Source: Coffea arabica
Taxonomy: Eukaryota > Streptophyta > Magnoliopsida > Gentianales > Rubiaceae
Length of the DNA stretch: 64,000 nucleotides
Reading direction: 5' to 3'
NCBI RefSeq assembly: GCF_036785885.1
Contig: NC_092312.1
Location: forward strand, 26,340,001-26,404,000
The notes below the pieces were generated by a model. The model did no database searches. It worked only from the letters and a program-made list of their open reading frames with translations, and was not told where the DNA came from. Shown here piece by piece: positions 36,041 to 49,963 of this stretch. Numbering within the stretch: position 1 is the stretch's first letter; the number at the start of each line of letters is the position of its first letter. Both the position numbers and the translations under genes were made by a program.

Positions 36041-37736
36041 TAAATGAATGGACAAATAATTGAGATTCACAAATTAATGATACATAAATATGACCCAATT
36101 TCTGGTTGGAGAGGTGGAGAGTCAACCCAGATAAATAGGGTTGTTTGACTTTATTCGCTTTAGAAGAAGGTAGGAGAGATAGAACCTCTGGTTGACCATT
36201 TTAATGCTGCTACCATCCATCACATATTTTCTCCCTTTCAACTTTCTGGTTCCTAATTCAAACTGTGGACAAAAAAATGTAGTGCAAATATATGTTTCTT
36301 CGATTCTTTCCAATTCTTCTTCTTTTTTTTTAAAATTTTTATTTTGGGGTTTTTCTTGCCACAATGTGTTTTGACTTTTCTCCCCAAATTCAACAATACA
36401 AAAGTCAACACTTAAAAAACCAAAAAAAAAAAAAAAAAGATGCAATAAAAAGATTCAAGTATTCAATAATGAAAAACAATAAATTTTGTTGGCCAAAATA
36501 AACTTACCGTCGTTCCCATTTTCTTTACTTTGTTGAACATGTATTTTGCTCTGGCAAGCTAACTAGGAGGATCTCACCTAATGACATAATCAATTCAATA
36601 TAGGCACTTAGCTAGGGCACTGATTAAGTTGACAACACACTATTATATGCTAAAGCACTATTATATAAACAGAACATGACAAGTGAGGCTTCTTATTCTA
36701 AGTACTTAAAAGATTAGTCAATAATCTCAATTCAAGAAACCATGTGAGGAGTAGTAATGCCCCGCATTTGATGGTTTTCCACCATCCAAAACAAGCAAAA
36801 CTTCCGGTCAATAACTCATTGGGAGGTTCCGAATTCGGAACCTTTAATTTACACACAAAAAAATATATATATGGTCATTGAGAATTTTGTTTGGATGCTG
36901 GCAACCCTCCAAGGTGCCATAGCTTTATTTGCTGTACAATCAACTGCTAAGTCAACAGATATAATGATGCTAATGACAGTAAGAAGCATAATAATTAATG
37001 CAGGATTAGTCCTAAGGCAAACTTAGCAATAGTTCTTGCCTTGCCCTCTTTGATGTTTCAGTATTTAAAATGTTTAAGAAGATAAATTTATTATTTGGCA
37101 GAGTACTTAGGGGCAAAAGTGAGACCGTACAGCAAATAAAGCTATGGCTGAGAATTTTTTTTCCCTTAAAAATTAAATTTCTATAGAATTGAAGAAAAGG
37201 AGCATGTTTTTATCATTTTGTCCTTTTAGAAACAGTCGATTCACTTATAGGTATCTTTTCTTCGTAAATATTAATTCTTGAGGAACGTTTTAGTTTTTTT
37301 TTTTTTTTTTTTTAACTTGAAGAAAGTATTCGCTCCATTTAAATCTGCGCTGCGAAATTAGATGATTTTTCATGGATACCCTAAAAAAAAAAAATACTTT
37401 AGGAATATGCCCTTATTCTTGGAAACTTTTATGAAATCCATCCCATGGCAATTTATTGGAGCATAATAGCATATAACATATTCCATGATAAATTTCAATT
37501 TGATCTTGTGCAATCTTTTTCACTCTCTCAACTTCCATAAAGATTGTTGTCGATTCAACAAGGATAATATGATACAGTATAGTTCAAGTTAACGTGTTGT
37601 AACTCAAATAGTAAGGTGTTTTCATCCTGTGTGTTGAAGTACCAATTCGAGTCTTGTCTGTTTTCATCAGCTAGTGCGTTGATGGTATTGTCTCAACTTT
37701 TTGCACCTTAACTTTTTTTGGCGTAGGAAAGAAAAT

Positions 37737-38448
37737 GGGAAAACGATCCGTTTTATCCTTTACATTTTAAAAAAATATTTTTTTTTTCATCTTCACTTTT
37801 AAAATAAAGTGAATTCGTTCTTGACATTTAAAAACTAAAGTTATTACATCTTTGAATTTGAATCTAATCACCTAACAACCCGATTACAAATTTCGGGAGT
37901 ATAATTGGTAAATCACTTAATTAATTCAACTTGATATCCATGCGAAAATTAATGAACCCAAAAGGAAAAAGTAAAAAAAAATTATAATATAAAAAAGATG
38001 GATTAATCTTTCCTATATTGTCATTGTATATGCTGACGGATCTGGATATCTGCCATATCATTTCAATTTAAATTTAAATATCAAATTTATATGTATGGTA
38101 TACATCTAGATTCACAAGTATATATACAAATGGTGCATGAAAAAATTTATCTAAAAAAGAAATCCTACTATTTCAAGACACAGGAATAGACTTTTCGGCT
38201 ATAATTTTTTATTTTTTTGGTTCAATAAATGTCATGTGAATGTGATGGAGTTAACTGAGTGATCCATCAATTCTATTTCCAAAATTTGTTACTGAATTAC
38301 TGGATGATTTGATTCATACTAAAAGTTGGTTTCAGAGATATAATAACTTTAATTTTTAAATGTCATGGACAAATTTACTTCATTTTAAAAGCAAGGAATG
38401 AAAACAACATTTTTACAAAATGTGAAGGATGAAACAAGTCAGTTTTCC
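37737..38448. mobile_element. Mutator-like foldback MITE, 712 bp
   Basis: Inverted repeats of about 200 bases: left GGGAAAACGATCCGTTTTAT, right read inward GGAAAACTGACTTGTTTCAT, with alignable sequence continuing to about 37940 and back to about 38240. The flanks are a perfect 9-base duplication, AAAGAAAAT (37728-37736 and 38449-38457). The centre, around 38010-38170, contains pieces resembling MITE family B and may be a nested insertion. Confidence 0.8.
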
Positions 38449-39684
38449 AAAGAAAATCATATATAAATTTCATATTTTTCTCATAATCACAGCCTCCCTA
38501 AAGAGTTATAATGGGAATAATCTAGTATGGAATCTATTTCTCCCTCTTATTATTAGCGTTCCGGTGCTTATAATAACGAATCCCAATTGATGCAATAAAA
38601 AGGCTCTTAAATTTGTTTTGGTGATCTATTTATTTAGGAAATAAAGAGCAATTACTCACTATTTAATGTTGTGTTGTATCCTTTTGAAGTTCCTAAAGTA
38701 CTTTTTACCATTCAGATGTTGGAATCAGCAGACACAAATTCATGCAGAAAATCACGTGGCGGCTCAAGTTATCTAATGTTGACGATCATTGAAATCGACT
38801 GCTTCGTGTCAAGAACCTCATCTCTTAAGTTTTAACCACTAAAGAATCTCTCGTACGAGACCAAAAGAGAGAGAATCGAACGAGCATTCTGACTAATGAA
38901 ATGCACTAATTAGAAACTAAAAAATCCTATACTAAGCAACAATAATGCAATTTAGCGGCAGAAATAAATTAAAAGATGATTAATCTTCTTGATTTTAGAA
39001 ATTTCATATTTGTGCCTATCGTTTAGGATTGTCGTGATTTTCAATTGCTTTTTACAGGTAGACTCTTAGAAATTATAGCAATTAATTTTTTTTCCATAAG
39101 AATGGAAAAATGAAAAAGAAAAAGTCCTTTTCCAGGAACATGAATTATTTGGAAGAATTTATGCTTTGTGATCAAATAAAGGAATATTTTGTGAACGATA
39201 AATTGGATTGTTCTCCTTATCTGATAAGCACTTGCTAGAGGAATAGTAGATAGGCACATTATGGGGTGTGCTTCCCAAGAAAAAGCTCTCAAAATGGGAA
39301 CTTTTTGTTTTTGTTTTTGTTTTATATGTCTATAATCATGTAATAAATCTGTGTTCTATTCATGGGGTGTAACTTTTTTAAAAAGACAGACTCAATAAGC
39401 AGAATTTCCATTAGACTCGCTTTGATTGAGGAGCTTAATTATAGGTCATAATAAACTCAATATTAGAATTTGAAAAGCAAGATTAATGTTGCTCTTATCA
39501 ATGCAGACCTGGTGATTTTTATTTGATTAATTTTCACAAAACCCCTCTAGATTTGAAATATGTAACTGATCAGCCACTAAAGTTTGACAAGCCGTGCATT
39601 CACTTGTAGTATTTGAAGCTTGATCTGTTTTTAGTCGGTTGTTCTTTTATTGAACAGCCAATTAAAGTCGCGATTAAAATTAGA

Positions 39685-39808
39685 GTAAATCTTATATATA
39701 CTGACAGTGCATACAATATCATCATTGGATCCATGACACGTGTGCAAAAATTGTCATTCATTCAACGCTGACAGTGTATACATTGTCAATGTAAAAAATA
39801 TTAATCCT
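39685..39808. mobile_element. MITE family B, copy 2
   Basis: TAAATCTTATATATACTGAC, then CATTGGATCCATGACACGTG, then GCTGACAGTGTATACATTG, in the same order as in copy 1. Confidence 0.5.
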
Positions 39809-40155
39809 AAAATTAAAAGTCCAAGATCCTCATACTTTTATAGCTAAAATACTACGCTTGACTTAGAAGGAAGAAAGGATAAAAAGGGTCTAAATGCCAC
39901 TTTTTCAAACTTGTAGCGGTTAACCTGCATCTTTTTAAACTTTGAAGCATTTTAATGAAAATTGCTCTCTCTTTCTATTATATTCCTTTTTCTTCTCTTG
40001 TCTTTTTGGCTACTTTAGGGTTGACCAATGCTTTTTTTTTTTTCATCAATATTCCTTTTTGTGTGATGTAGAAGATAGCTAGAGCCTAGAGTGACGTTCT
40101 TTCTCAGCTAGTTATCTTCATGTAATTTGAGCAAAACCAAGTAAAATTTGACCCA

Positions 40156-40358
40156 ACCAGCTACTCTAAGTAGTTGACTATTAAAAGAGATTTAAAATTT
40201 TACTTGAATTGAATGTAAGGGATCGAATTTCTTGACTTACATTTTAAAAATCTAGAACTCCTCCCCCCCCTTGGATTTTTCCATTGGTCCCGTTGGATCA
40301 CCCCTTCTCCATAGTACAGAGTAGGAGTAGGTCTATCGTGTCTTAAAAAAAAAAAAGA
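40156..40358 (+). mobile_element. Complete SINE, 203 bp, with 14 bp target duplication
   Basis: It is flanked by the perfect duplication TAAAATTTGACCCA (40142-40155 and 40359-40372), the length expected for LINE-mediated insertion. Near 40218 GGGATCGAATTTC resembles a B box; the A box near 40165-40180 is degenerate. The 3' end reads GTCTATCGTGTCTT plus poly-A. A diverged copy lies at 15405-15612. It depends on a LINE not present in the window. Confidence 0.75.
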
Positions 40359-41467
40359 TAAAATTTGACCCACCCTTGGTTGATTTTCTTTCATGCTGAA
40401 GAATTGTAGTTAACTCTACCCAAATCTCATATCGACCTATCTAATCAACTTCACTTTTAATTTTGACAACATTGCCTCCAACTAAAAATATAGGTGGATG
40501 AAAAATTGAAATGAGAGGAACTTGGGTACCCTTTAATTGCGACCTCATTAATTTATGATGCAGGTAACTTCAAATCTGTTGACCCAAGAAACAAGGTGCC
40601 CTCGTGAGCTGTGACCCTTTCTTCCTGGAGTGGTCCAAAAACACCTTAAAGTATTCTTTCGAGAGAAAAGACTATTATATATTTTTATATCTGTCAGCAG
40701 TAAAGAAAATGAAATGGTAGCTTCGTTTCTACTTCCTTGGACGCTTGATGCCCTTGATCAGGGTGGATTGCCATCCCCATCTTGTCATCTTCCAACTCCA
40801 ACTCAGCAAAAAAAAAAAAAAAAAAAAACTAAAGAATTATGGCTTTCTTGAGTCATAAAAAAAAATAGTGTAGTTTCTTGAGTCATAAAAAAAGAAAAAA
40901 AAAGTGTAGTTTCATGTGAACAAGATTGCCAGTCTGTCTTCCATTGACCCACAAAAAAGGGCAACAGATGGAGAGGAAGAATAACGTAAAAGAGAGAATT
41001 ATTTAGTCCATCCTACTTCAAATCTTATTTAAAGGGCAATCATTCTTCTTCTTCTTTTTTTTTTCCTCTCTCGTTTACCCTTTTTTTTTGGTGGTCAAAC
41101 ACGTGAATTGAGATTTCGGGAGGTCAAACAAAGTTGCATAATTGAACTCTAATTTTGGGATAATAACCCGTTATTTAAATATGATAAAGTCGTTGTTCAA
41201 TACTTAGGTGACAAAATCAAATTAAAATCAAGACTTTCCTTTCTTGCTCGTATATGTCTAAGTTAAGTTTGATTCTTGGGATAATTTCACAAATCTCCTT
41301 TTAGGTTTCTGATAATTTCATTTAGCATCCCTGAATTTTGAAAAATATCACTTGCCTTTCGTACTTTTGATTTTTTTTTATAACATTATTATTATAAACT
41401 CATTTCAAAATATATTATTAAAAAACTCATTTTTGGATGGAGAAGATATCTTCATTCCAAAGTGATA

Positions 41468-41795
41468 CTCCATCCGTCCCACTTTGATAGTTCTGTTTCT
41501 TTTTTCACACAGTTTAAGAAAAAGTAATTAACTTTGTTGGAAAAGTAAATTTAGATTGCTATTTTCCTAAAATACCCTCACATTAAATATGGTACAACTT
41601 TATGGGAACTTGAATTGATGGTAAAAAAAGAATCAGCTCTCATTAAATGGAGTAGGTTTATAGTAATAACTACTTACATTGAATGAGGGTATTTTAGGAA
41701 AATTAAAATACAACTACAATCTTCAATTGAGAAGTGTACTATAATTTGGGACAGATGAAAAAGAAATAGAGGACTGTCAAAGTGGGACGGAGGAG
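41468..41795. mobile_element. Stowaway-type MITE (Tc1/mariner), 328 bp
   Basis: It begins CTCCATCCGTCCCACTTTGA and ends TCAAAGTGGGACGGAGGAG, flanked by TA on both sides. The CTCCxTCCGTCCC terminus is the hallmark of plant Stowaway elements. Confidence 0.85.
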
Positions 41796-43748
41796 TATAT
41801 TTCTCAATGCTTAAAGGTGGTATTAAGTGAATCTCATGAGAGTTTTTTGAAATTATCCCTTGATTCTTTGTCTCCATCCTTTTTATTGGGCTATGGGATT
41901 GCAGAAAAAGCCACAGGAACTTTGGCGTGCGGCTAGTGAAAATGGAACTCCAATCCCTTTGTCCTATTAGCGACCTTTTAATAAACATTATTGTAAAAAG
42001 TTACTAAAAATGTCTGTTAAACTTGAGATAAACAAAAGGCTAAAACTTGCAAATCGAGGAACGCACGAGAGGTCTTGAGATTTTCCTATTGCCTCGAGGA
42101 GACAAGAATGAGATTCAAACAAAGTTAACTTTAACTTTAACCTTAGGCTTCAAAATATGTATATTCAACAATAAGAATTGGTGTTCGTTTGGTGGGTCGC
42201 AAGGACACGTGAAGGCAACTTTTTTATCCACTGACTTGCTTCCAAAACTTGGCTTTAAGCAAAACTGAGATAATCTTTATTTACTTTGCGTTTTTTTTTT
42301 TTTTTTGTAAACGAGCATCTAATTTGGCATTCATTAATATATTTAAATTCTACTTTACCTACCCTATATACACATATAGTGATAATTATTATCCTCCCTT
42401 ACATTTATATACTTTCTCTAATTAATCTTATCCTTTTAAAAATCTAATTCCTGAAGTGAATAATCTTAACGAGTGTTCAATAGGCACCTCAGACGGGTTC
42501 ATTTATTTTTATCAGTAGACTAAGCAGCCTTTATTTTCCAAATTAAGGAAGAGATGGAAATAGAACGAGATCTTACGGGGCAAGCCCATTCTTCTCTTTT
42601 CACGATTAGGAGATATATAGCTTAAATACTTAAAATGAAATCTTGAAAACCCTACTTCGTGGTAACTCATATCTTGGAAGAGAAGCCAACCGTTGTGTTG
42701 TTGAAATGATGATGATTGCAACGAGGAGCTAATTCTACTTTATATGTTAATAATAATTACACGCATCTTTCATACCAAAAAAAAAAAAAAGAAAAAAAAG
42801 AGAGAAGGAAGTATTCGCACCAAAATTCAATTCATTCAGAGGGAAAAAAAAAAAAAAAGAAGCAAAGTTGCAGTCAAGGCATCTACTAGTAGTAGGGATG
42901 ACTGATTAACGAATTCCACTTTTTTGGAGTCTAAAGCAAAGTTGATTTCATGGCTTCGGTCAATGTGTAATTTTGCTGCTGCTGCACTTGGAAATGAAAA
43001 GGGGTACCAACAAACAGGAATGCTGAGAGTGAACTTTTTTCTATGCCAAAATTAGAAAATCGCGTGTATGTGTCGTGCTGAAGCTAGAATATGCGCGCGC
43101 ACGTTGAGGAGAATAATTTGTGTCTCTGAATTCTGATCATATCTCTTGACCCCTCAATGCATTTAATTTTGGCATGATAAGGTCCGTTTGGGTTTTGGCG
43201 GCCCCACTTGATTCCAATTATTGGTTACTGCCCTGCTAACATTAGCCAACTAATAACTTCCATTTCCTGTCTTCTTTCACCGGGGGGTAGCCTGGGGGGG
43301 GGGGGGGGGTTGCAGGGGATAGGAGGGGCAGAGGAGGGCGGGCAAAGGTGGCGGGTGAGAGCTGAGGGGCAGCTGGTGGGTGGTCTTTAAGAAAACACTC
43401 TAAAAACACCCTATCTCAAAAAAAATTAAAAATATATATTTTTCTAAAAACACATAAATGGCAAAACACCCCCAAATAACACTCAATCCAAACATACATC
43501 AACCAAAAGCCCAAAGGCAAAGTTTACCAAAAAAAAAAAAAAAAGCATGGAGTGCTACTAGAAAAGGCAATAAATGGGATGTAAAACTATTCAAAACTAA
43601 TTGGCTTTATAAATCCAAAAAAAAAAAAAAACATGCAAGTACAGTGTTTGAATCTAACTTGCGCAAATTTCCACAAATGACAATACATTTGAGTCCAAGT
43701 TATTTCAGCAGAGTCTTACAAGTAGATTTGCACTTGGAAAAGAGTTCT

Positions 43749-46700
43749 TCAGTAATATGCTTTCCGAGGATTGTTCTGCAAGAAGAACAGCAGCATAGTC
43801 ACGAAGTAAAGTTTAACCCACAAAACAAGTTTAAATTGTAGCAGCAAAGCAACATAACCGAAGAAATGTTAAAGTCATACCAAAGGGTTCGGCCGGTAAC
43901 GATAGCCGAGCATCATCCGCTTCTTATACTGTTCGTAAATGTCATCCTCGGCTGTCACTTCTCCCGGATTCTGAGCACCAACGCCCAGGTTGTCCTTTTT
44001 CACACCACCTGCCATAATTGGATCAGCGATACCACTTCTGGAGCTCCCAAGGCCTTCGCCTGCAATTTCCAAAAGTGTCCACAATATCATGAATAGTACG
44101 TACGTACTTCTCTCAACCACAATATTACATCAATCTCTAAAATCAGAATGGATGGATTGCGCCCTGCAGCACCAAACGCACACTTGACGGGTGCATCTAC
44201 CAAAATAGGCCCATGTACAGAGGTCAAACCTCATTTAGAGGATTGACACCGGTATTCAAGATCCATAGTACTTGATCGCGGTTATACAATTTATCACCAA
44301 ATATAAAAAGACATAATCTCACTAAAATAGATGAAGAAACCATAGATTCCTTTTCCAGAATTAATATGTCCCGAGGGAAGATATCCATATGCATCCCCAT
44401 CCAGGGAAAGAGAGAAATTGCGAAAGAGTGCAAGAACCCAGTGATTTTTTATCCATTTTAAAGTGCAAGACAAGGGAAGCTTAAATTAGAGAAGAAATGT
44501 AACTCAGCCTGATAGAAGAATTAGGGGGGAAGCAAAAACCAGACATAAGACTATGGTAGATAGGCTTGAAAAGGGTAAGCAAAGGCGGTACCTTCTTTCC
44601 AACCCATTTTTGACAGAAGTTTGTGGCCAATGTTATCTGCCTGAATTTTTGCCTTCTCTGCAGCCTCCTTTGCAGCTTTGCGCGCAGCAACATCATTACA
44701 ACTGGCTAAGAACTTCTCAAGTTCCTCAGGAGGAATATAGTCACCCATGTGATGTCCTTTTTTACCAGAAGCTGAAAAAAAATCGCATTCATGCAATTTT
44801 TGCCATTCACATTTTATGCAGTTAATTGATATTAGCAATTAATAGGCATAGATGCGTACAAAGAATATAACTAAAAGGGGAGATCTAGTCCAAGATAAGA
44901 AGGTTGAGACTTATATTTTATTAGCATAAATTGTACATACCTTGGAGTGAAGCAGGGGGAGGCATCTCGTCCTTTGATGCTTTTGGTGGCCTAAATTTTT
45001 CTTCATGAGCTGCCTTCTTCATGTAATACTCCATCATGGCAATAGGGTCAGCAGCTGTTAGCGCACTAGATTCCCCTACACGTCAAAACTTGAATTAACA
45101 ATATAGACCAAGCTGCTGATAACTGGACATGAACACTACATACCACATGAGGTAATAGTAAAGTAGTATTTTACAGAATATCTAATCAAAAAATGAGAGT
45201 AGTCCAAGAACTCAAAAGCTCTCAAAAGATGTAAACCCAAAAAAATAGGTCAAATTCCAGCTATCTTTCACTCCAGATCCTACTATTTTTCTAAGAAGCA
45301 AGGCCAGCAAGCTGCATCCTACTTATGAGGACATTTCATGGTTATATTAACTGTTCCCAAGTCATCAATTGATGCTACATCAGTTGTAAATTAAGTACAA
45401 ATGCTCTTTCAATGTTGAACAGTCAATGATGCACAATAACAGCAGTAAACGCATGTTCATAAAATCATTCTCTAACCAACACAACTGCAAACCCAGTTTC
45501 TGGCAAAAAGATCCACAAAAGGATACTACTGCAGGAAAAATGAAATTCTCTATACTTTGGCTTTTATACGACAGCAAACAAGAACATCAACTTATAAAAC
45601 TACATGCACTCAAAACCAGAATTCTAAGAGCTAGTTTCACATTATCATCTACAGCAATGCAATCAAATTTAGTTTCTCTCTGTTCCCTATCTTTGTCAGA
45701 ATTTAACAATGCACCTAGAAAAAGCAACAGTAAGCAGGAAGAAACTGAGAAAAAGAAAAGTCTGGTATATACCTGATCTTCCAGTTGATGATTCTGGTAC
45801 TGATGCACTAGAAGCTGCCATATTCTCTGCTGTTTCATATAAAGCTGAGGCAGGAATTTGGTAATTTGACTGTTGTTGATATGACCTTTGAGAACCACTT
45901 GTTGCAGTACTATTGGCACTAGCCATATTACCTGCTGAGTAAATGTTCAAATTCAATTCAATAACCAGTTATTTACCCTTCCCTTTTTGGTAATTAAACA
46001 ATTCACCATTAACTAAAGAAATGCTAAACTTCTCATACACCAAAATCTCCATTTTCAAAAATGACATACGCATCAAGCATATGTGACAGTGCATGAATTA
46101 AAGGCAAGAAGGGGCAAAATCAATTGATCCTCACCATTTCAAGATAAGACAGATAATGCATACATCAAAAGCTCACAATCTACAAACAAACTAGGCAGAC
46201 CAGAAAACAGAGAAGACAATTGACACTGCAAGAAAATATCCTAGCCAAACCCCATCAAGTGCAGAGCAATACAATAAACAAGTCACAGCTATTAAAGGCA
46301 CAAGTTTTAGACGCAGTGATATCCTCATCAGAGCACCAACAGCACTACTTTAAAGCAATCCATCAACAACCTCCAGCTAGGAGCATGATGAAATAAACAA
46401 CACCTCGGGGACTGAAATTAAGGCACTAACCACTTTGGGGCGTTTGGTTATCCATGGATTCTGACAGAGCCTTCTCCTCTTCACTAAGCCGATATTCATA
46501 GTACTTATAATCAGAACAACTTTGATCGAACAAAAACCTGCAAGAATGGCCAGGCCAAGATATATTAATTGCACCAGAAAATCCGATGAAACATGTGATA
46601 AGCACGTCATTCAGTTTTACCCCAAATCATTTCAGTAACTATTAACAATTCAACACAAATCATGCCATCACCACACACTGACAAAATTTCAATGTCCTTT

Positions 46701-48871
46701 CATTCTGTCACTTGAGGACAATATCTATCATACCAAAAAGAGTGTACCGCTAAAGTTCATTGCAACTACATTAAAACATGCCCCGGGCCATCTTTATAGG
46801 TAAGTAGGTAGGGAACCACTTGGACCGACTAATTGGGAATGTACTTTTGACCACCTGTTAAACTTGGGAAAAATAATTTACTAATACAGCACCCAAGAAT
46901 TCAAGGAAACGTACACTTAAAAAGATTTTCAAAGTTTCCCTCTAATATTGATGTAGACCATCTTGACAAGCTAGAACTAATCAGCTTAAGAGTATGTATG
47001 TGCAGAAAACTGCACTTTTAGGAGCTATGAGAAGGGGATCTCTACAGTACCATTTGAGACCACACACTTATTTTGCTTGGAAAAGGGAATGTTAACAAGT
47101 ATCTGCCCATATACAAATAGGAGTCAATCAGGCTCTCTCAAATCTCAATCCCCTCATTTCTGTTAGTTACAAAAATCATCGAGTTACTAAAGGTCTGGGA
47201 GATTAAAAACAAGTATAAATAAGAAAGAAAGAGCAATCATGGAAAAGAGTAGATAAGAAAAAGGACCAAAAAAAGAAACACAAGTAAATAAACAAATAAA
47301 TGAACAAAAGGACCAAACATACGCATAAGCCACAAAATTTCTTATCCAGAGAACATTCTGCACTCTGAACAACTACCAGCAAATTGCAGAAGTAAAACAC
47401 ATACTTAAAGGGAGTGTCTCCAGGATTTTTTTGACGTGTAATATGTTCAAACTGCCTCCCATTCTTAGCCACAAAACTTGCTAGTTTGTCTGCAACTTTC
47501 TTCACTGTAGGATCACTTGGGGAAGGTGGTGCTGCATGCACTTAAAGAACTGGTTAATACCAAGAGCATGAACAAGTGAATGTAAATTACTCTTGTAGCA
47601 GGCTTGCCACATTTTCCAAATCTTTCATTGAACATCCCTTTCCGGCAATGTTGATATGGGATTATAGTATACACTGCATTCATCAGATAAGAATAATTCA
47701 AGAATGTTTTGTCCCTTTCATGACTACTTCATGCCTAGACAATTTTGAAAAGGTAGGGCAAGGGCGACAATCAAGCTAGCATTGTGCAATATGAGCGTAT
47801 TGTCTAAAAGCTGCCACAATGACTTATAGTATATCAGCCCAGCCCAGAGACAAAGAATTTGAAGTATCAGACTGGTACAGACATTACAACCCAGTCAAAG
47901 GGAAAAAGAGATCTGTAAAACTGCATGAGGAAGAAAAAACACTAGATAGGAACAAAGCAGAGGGCCTAGAATATTTAACACATGGATATTACTATGCAAC
48001 AGGGGAGATAAGTAAGCAAAGCGGCCAGCCTAGTGAAAAGAGCATCCAACAGTCAAAAACCTTAGCTGAGAATGATAAAATGTAAGCAATTGTGCAAAAT
48101 CAATATATATTTATGGTATAGCGTAACAAAATACTCTACAGGACACTAAACCAATCCATCAAGGAGCAGTTCCCTCAACATGTAAGTCTACCATGTTGAA
48201 ATCCTAATATCAGGCAAGACATCCGTCTTCACTAAGAATATTGATCCTTGTCAATGTCTGTGGATTTGAAATCTTATGGGTAGCAAGTCATGCCCAATAT
48301 CAACAAGAAGGGCCAAAAAGGGAAGCATCATGCATCACAATTATCTATGCTTCTCTCTGCTAGAGCAAAGCACTTCAGTGCATTGCTAGTTAAATTTGTG
48401 CAGAATCCTGCTATATTTTTAGCCCTGAATAAACCAGATGAAAAGAAAGGAATTACCAACATCAACTTGTCTGGATGATTGCTGAAAAGCGTCAGGCTCA
48501 CCCAACTTCTGCCGCTTTACTGGTCCATCATCAGATGGATTTCCGGCTTCTGTTTTTTCTTCATCCTCATCTTCACCTAACTTAACAGGGGGTGCCACAA
48601 GTTTCGATTTTTGTTTCAAGCTGAACGCAAGCTTACCACTTGAAGCAGCTTGAGAAGTTTTACGAGAATCATTTGCCTTAATACTCATCATTGGTTTACC
48701 AATGACAAGCTTAGGTGTTGAAGTTCCTGATAGATTTGGGCCTGATTTAAGTTGCTCTACTGGCACAAGTTTCTCTTTTTCCTTCTGCTCCTTCTCCTGT
48801 TGAAGCTGCTTGAATCTCTCCATGAATGAACCATCATTAACAAACAGACTAGATTCTTTTCCCTTCTCCAT
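43749..48871 (-). CDS. SURP and G-patch domain protein (SUGP1-like)
   Basis: Nuclear RNA-binding protein, the plant relative of SUGP1/SF4, which acts in branch-site recognition in the spliceosome. Eight coding exons: 48871-48457, 47531-47405, 46537-46431, 45931-45773, 45075-44941, 44771-44592, 44059-43881, 43775-43749; all GT-AG and in frame, 442 residues. The start (MEKGKESSLF) is the first ATG after a 5'UTR intron. In order: a charged N-terminus with a coiled-coil-like stretch (ERFKQLQQEKEQKEKEK), a SURP domain at about 147-198 (VADKLASFVAKNGRQFEHI, then TPFKFLF), a Gln/Ser-rich linker, MMEYYMKKAA, and a G-patch at about 358-403 (IGHKLLSKMGWKEGEGLG). It ends NPRKAYY like its Arabidopsis counterpart At3g52120 (from memory). 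The G-patch suggests interaction with a DEAH helicase. Confidence 0.93.
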
Positions 48872-49963
48872 TAGCAAAAAACCAGGTTTCTTTCCTGCTG
48901 TTTTACAAACTGCTTGACAAGCAAGCTTACAAGCTATTCAGCAAAAGAATAGATAGTTCATCTTTGCATAAATATTTATTTAGTGCAGTCTCATGATGTC
49001 AATTTAAATGCTACCCAAATCAGCAGAACAAAGTGTTAAATGACAGTATAGACCGTTTGGCAACCTTGTTAGTTCCAGCAAAATACCAGAGTAGTTAGAG
49101 ATTCCAATATCATTCAAAGCCATATGGTTACATACTTTCAGTTGCTCAGTATAAAGTATAATTCTTCTAACTATCAAAGCCACATAAATAAATTAGAATC
49201 TCCAAGGCAACATTTCCAACAATTAGAACCCCATTTTGTATCAAATTAATATCCGATACAAAAATTTTAAAACCAAATGCATACATACAAGTGTTGGATA
49301 TAATTTTGGTAAAGACATGCAGGCATTTCAAGGACTACCATGGAAACATATAAGTTAGCCTTGATACAATCTTGAAGAAGCCGTTAATTACTCTGCGCTA
49401 GGTCCTGTTCATTTCCATCTCAAAAATTCCCATTGTCACCCAAAAACAAAAAATGAGAAACATGGGTAATAGACATCTTTAAATCATCATACATACAACT
49501 AGCCTTTACTGTCCCCCAAAATTATCCAATCTTTCATCCACTGATTCAGCTCCAAACAGAAAAACAAATTCTCAAAAAATAAAAAATCAAAATCAAAAAG
49601 AAAAAGAAAAATCCAACATTTATATACCCTTATAATTTTATTTTTTTAAAGAAACAATTCATTGCTCAAATTGCCACATAATCCTCAAAGATTTCTACTT
49701 TTTCCCCACTTATTTGGCCAGATAAATAATCACAGCCCATCAAACTACAAATCAAAAGCTCCAATATTACCAAGACTATAACGAAAAACCAAAAAGGAAT
49801 GCCAATTATTAAAAAACCAAACAGAGATCGATCAAGGAGCATTGAGGTTAACAATTTCAAACCCTAAAACTCTAATCAATTTCATCAAAGAAACTAATGA
49901 AAATCTCAAAAAGAAAAAACAAATTTAAGATACTTTCCGTCATAATCGTCAAAATTACCTACC

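Larger units (their letters stand above)
31209..43748. other. 12.5 kb transposon-rich spacer
   Basis: It lies between the bHLH promoter and the 3' end of the splicing-factor gene. It contains MITE family A copies (31830-31983, 35219-35385), a Mutator-like foldback (32622-33115), a TA microsatellite (33133-33154), a MITE pair (33810-33965 and 39685-39808), tandem repeats (34089-34217, 35963-36040), a SINE (35634-35827), a second Mutator-like foldback (37737-38448), another SINE (40156-40358) and a Stowaway MITE (41468-41795). A G-rich block with a 14-base G run lies near 43280-43380. No gene is supported. Confidence 0.6.

Noticed and set aside
47819-48085. 88-codon plus-strand frame in an intron of the SUGP1-like gene
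   Set aside because: Polar and protein-like at first sight, but it lies antisense in an intron, has no promoter or poly-A signal and no recognisable domain; the composition fits chance.
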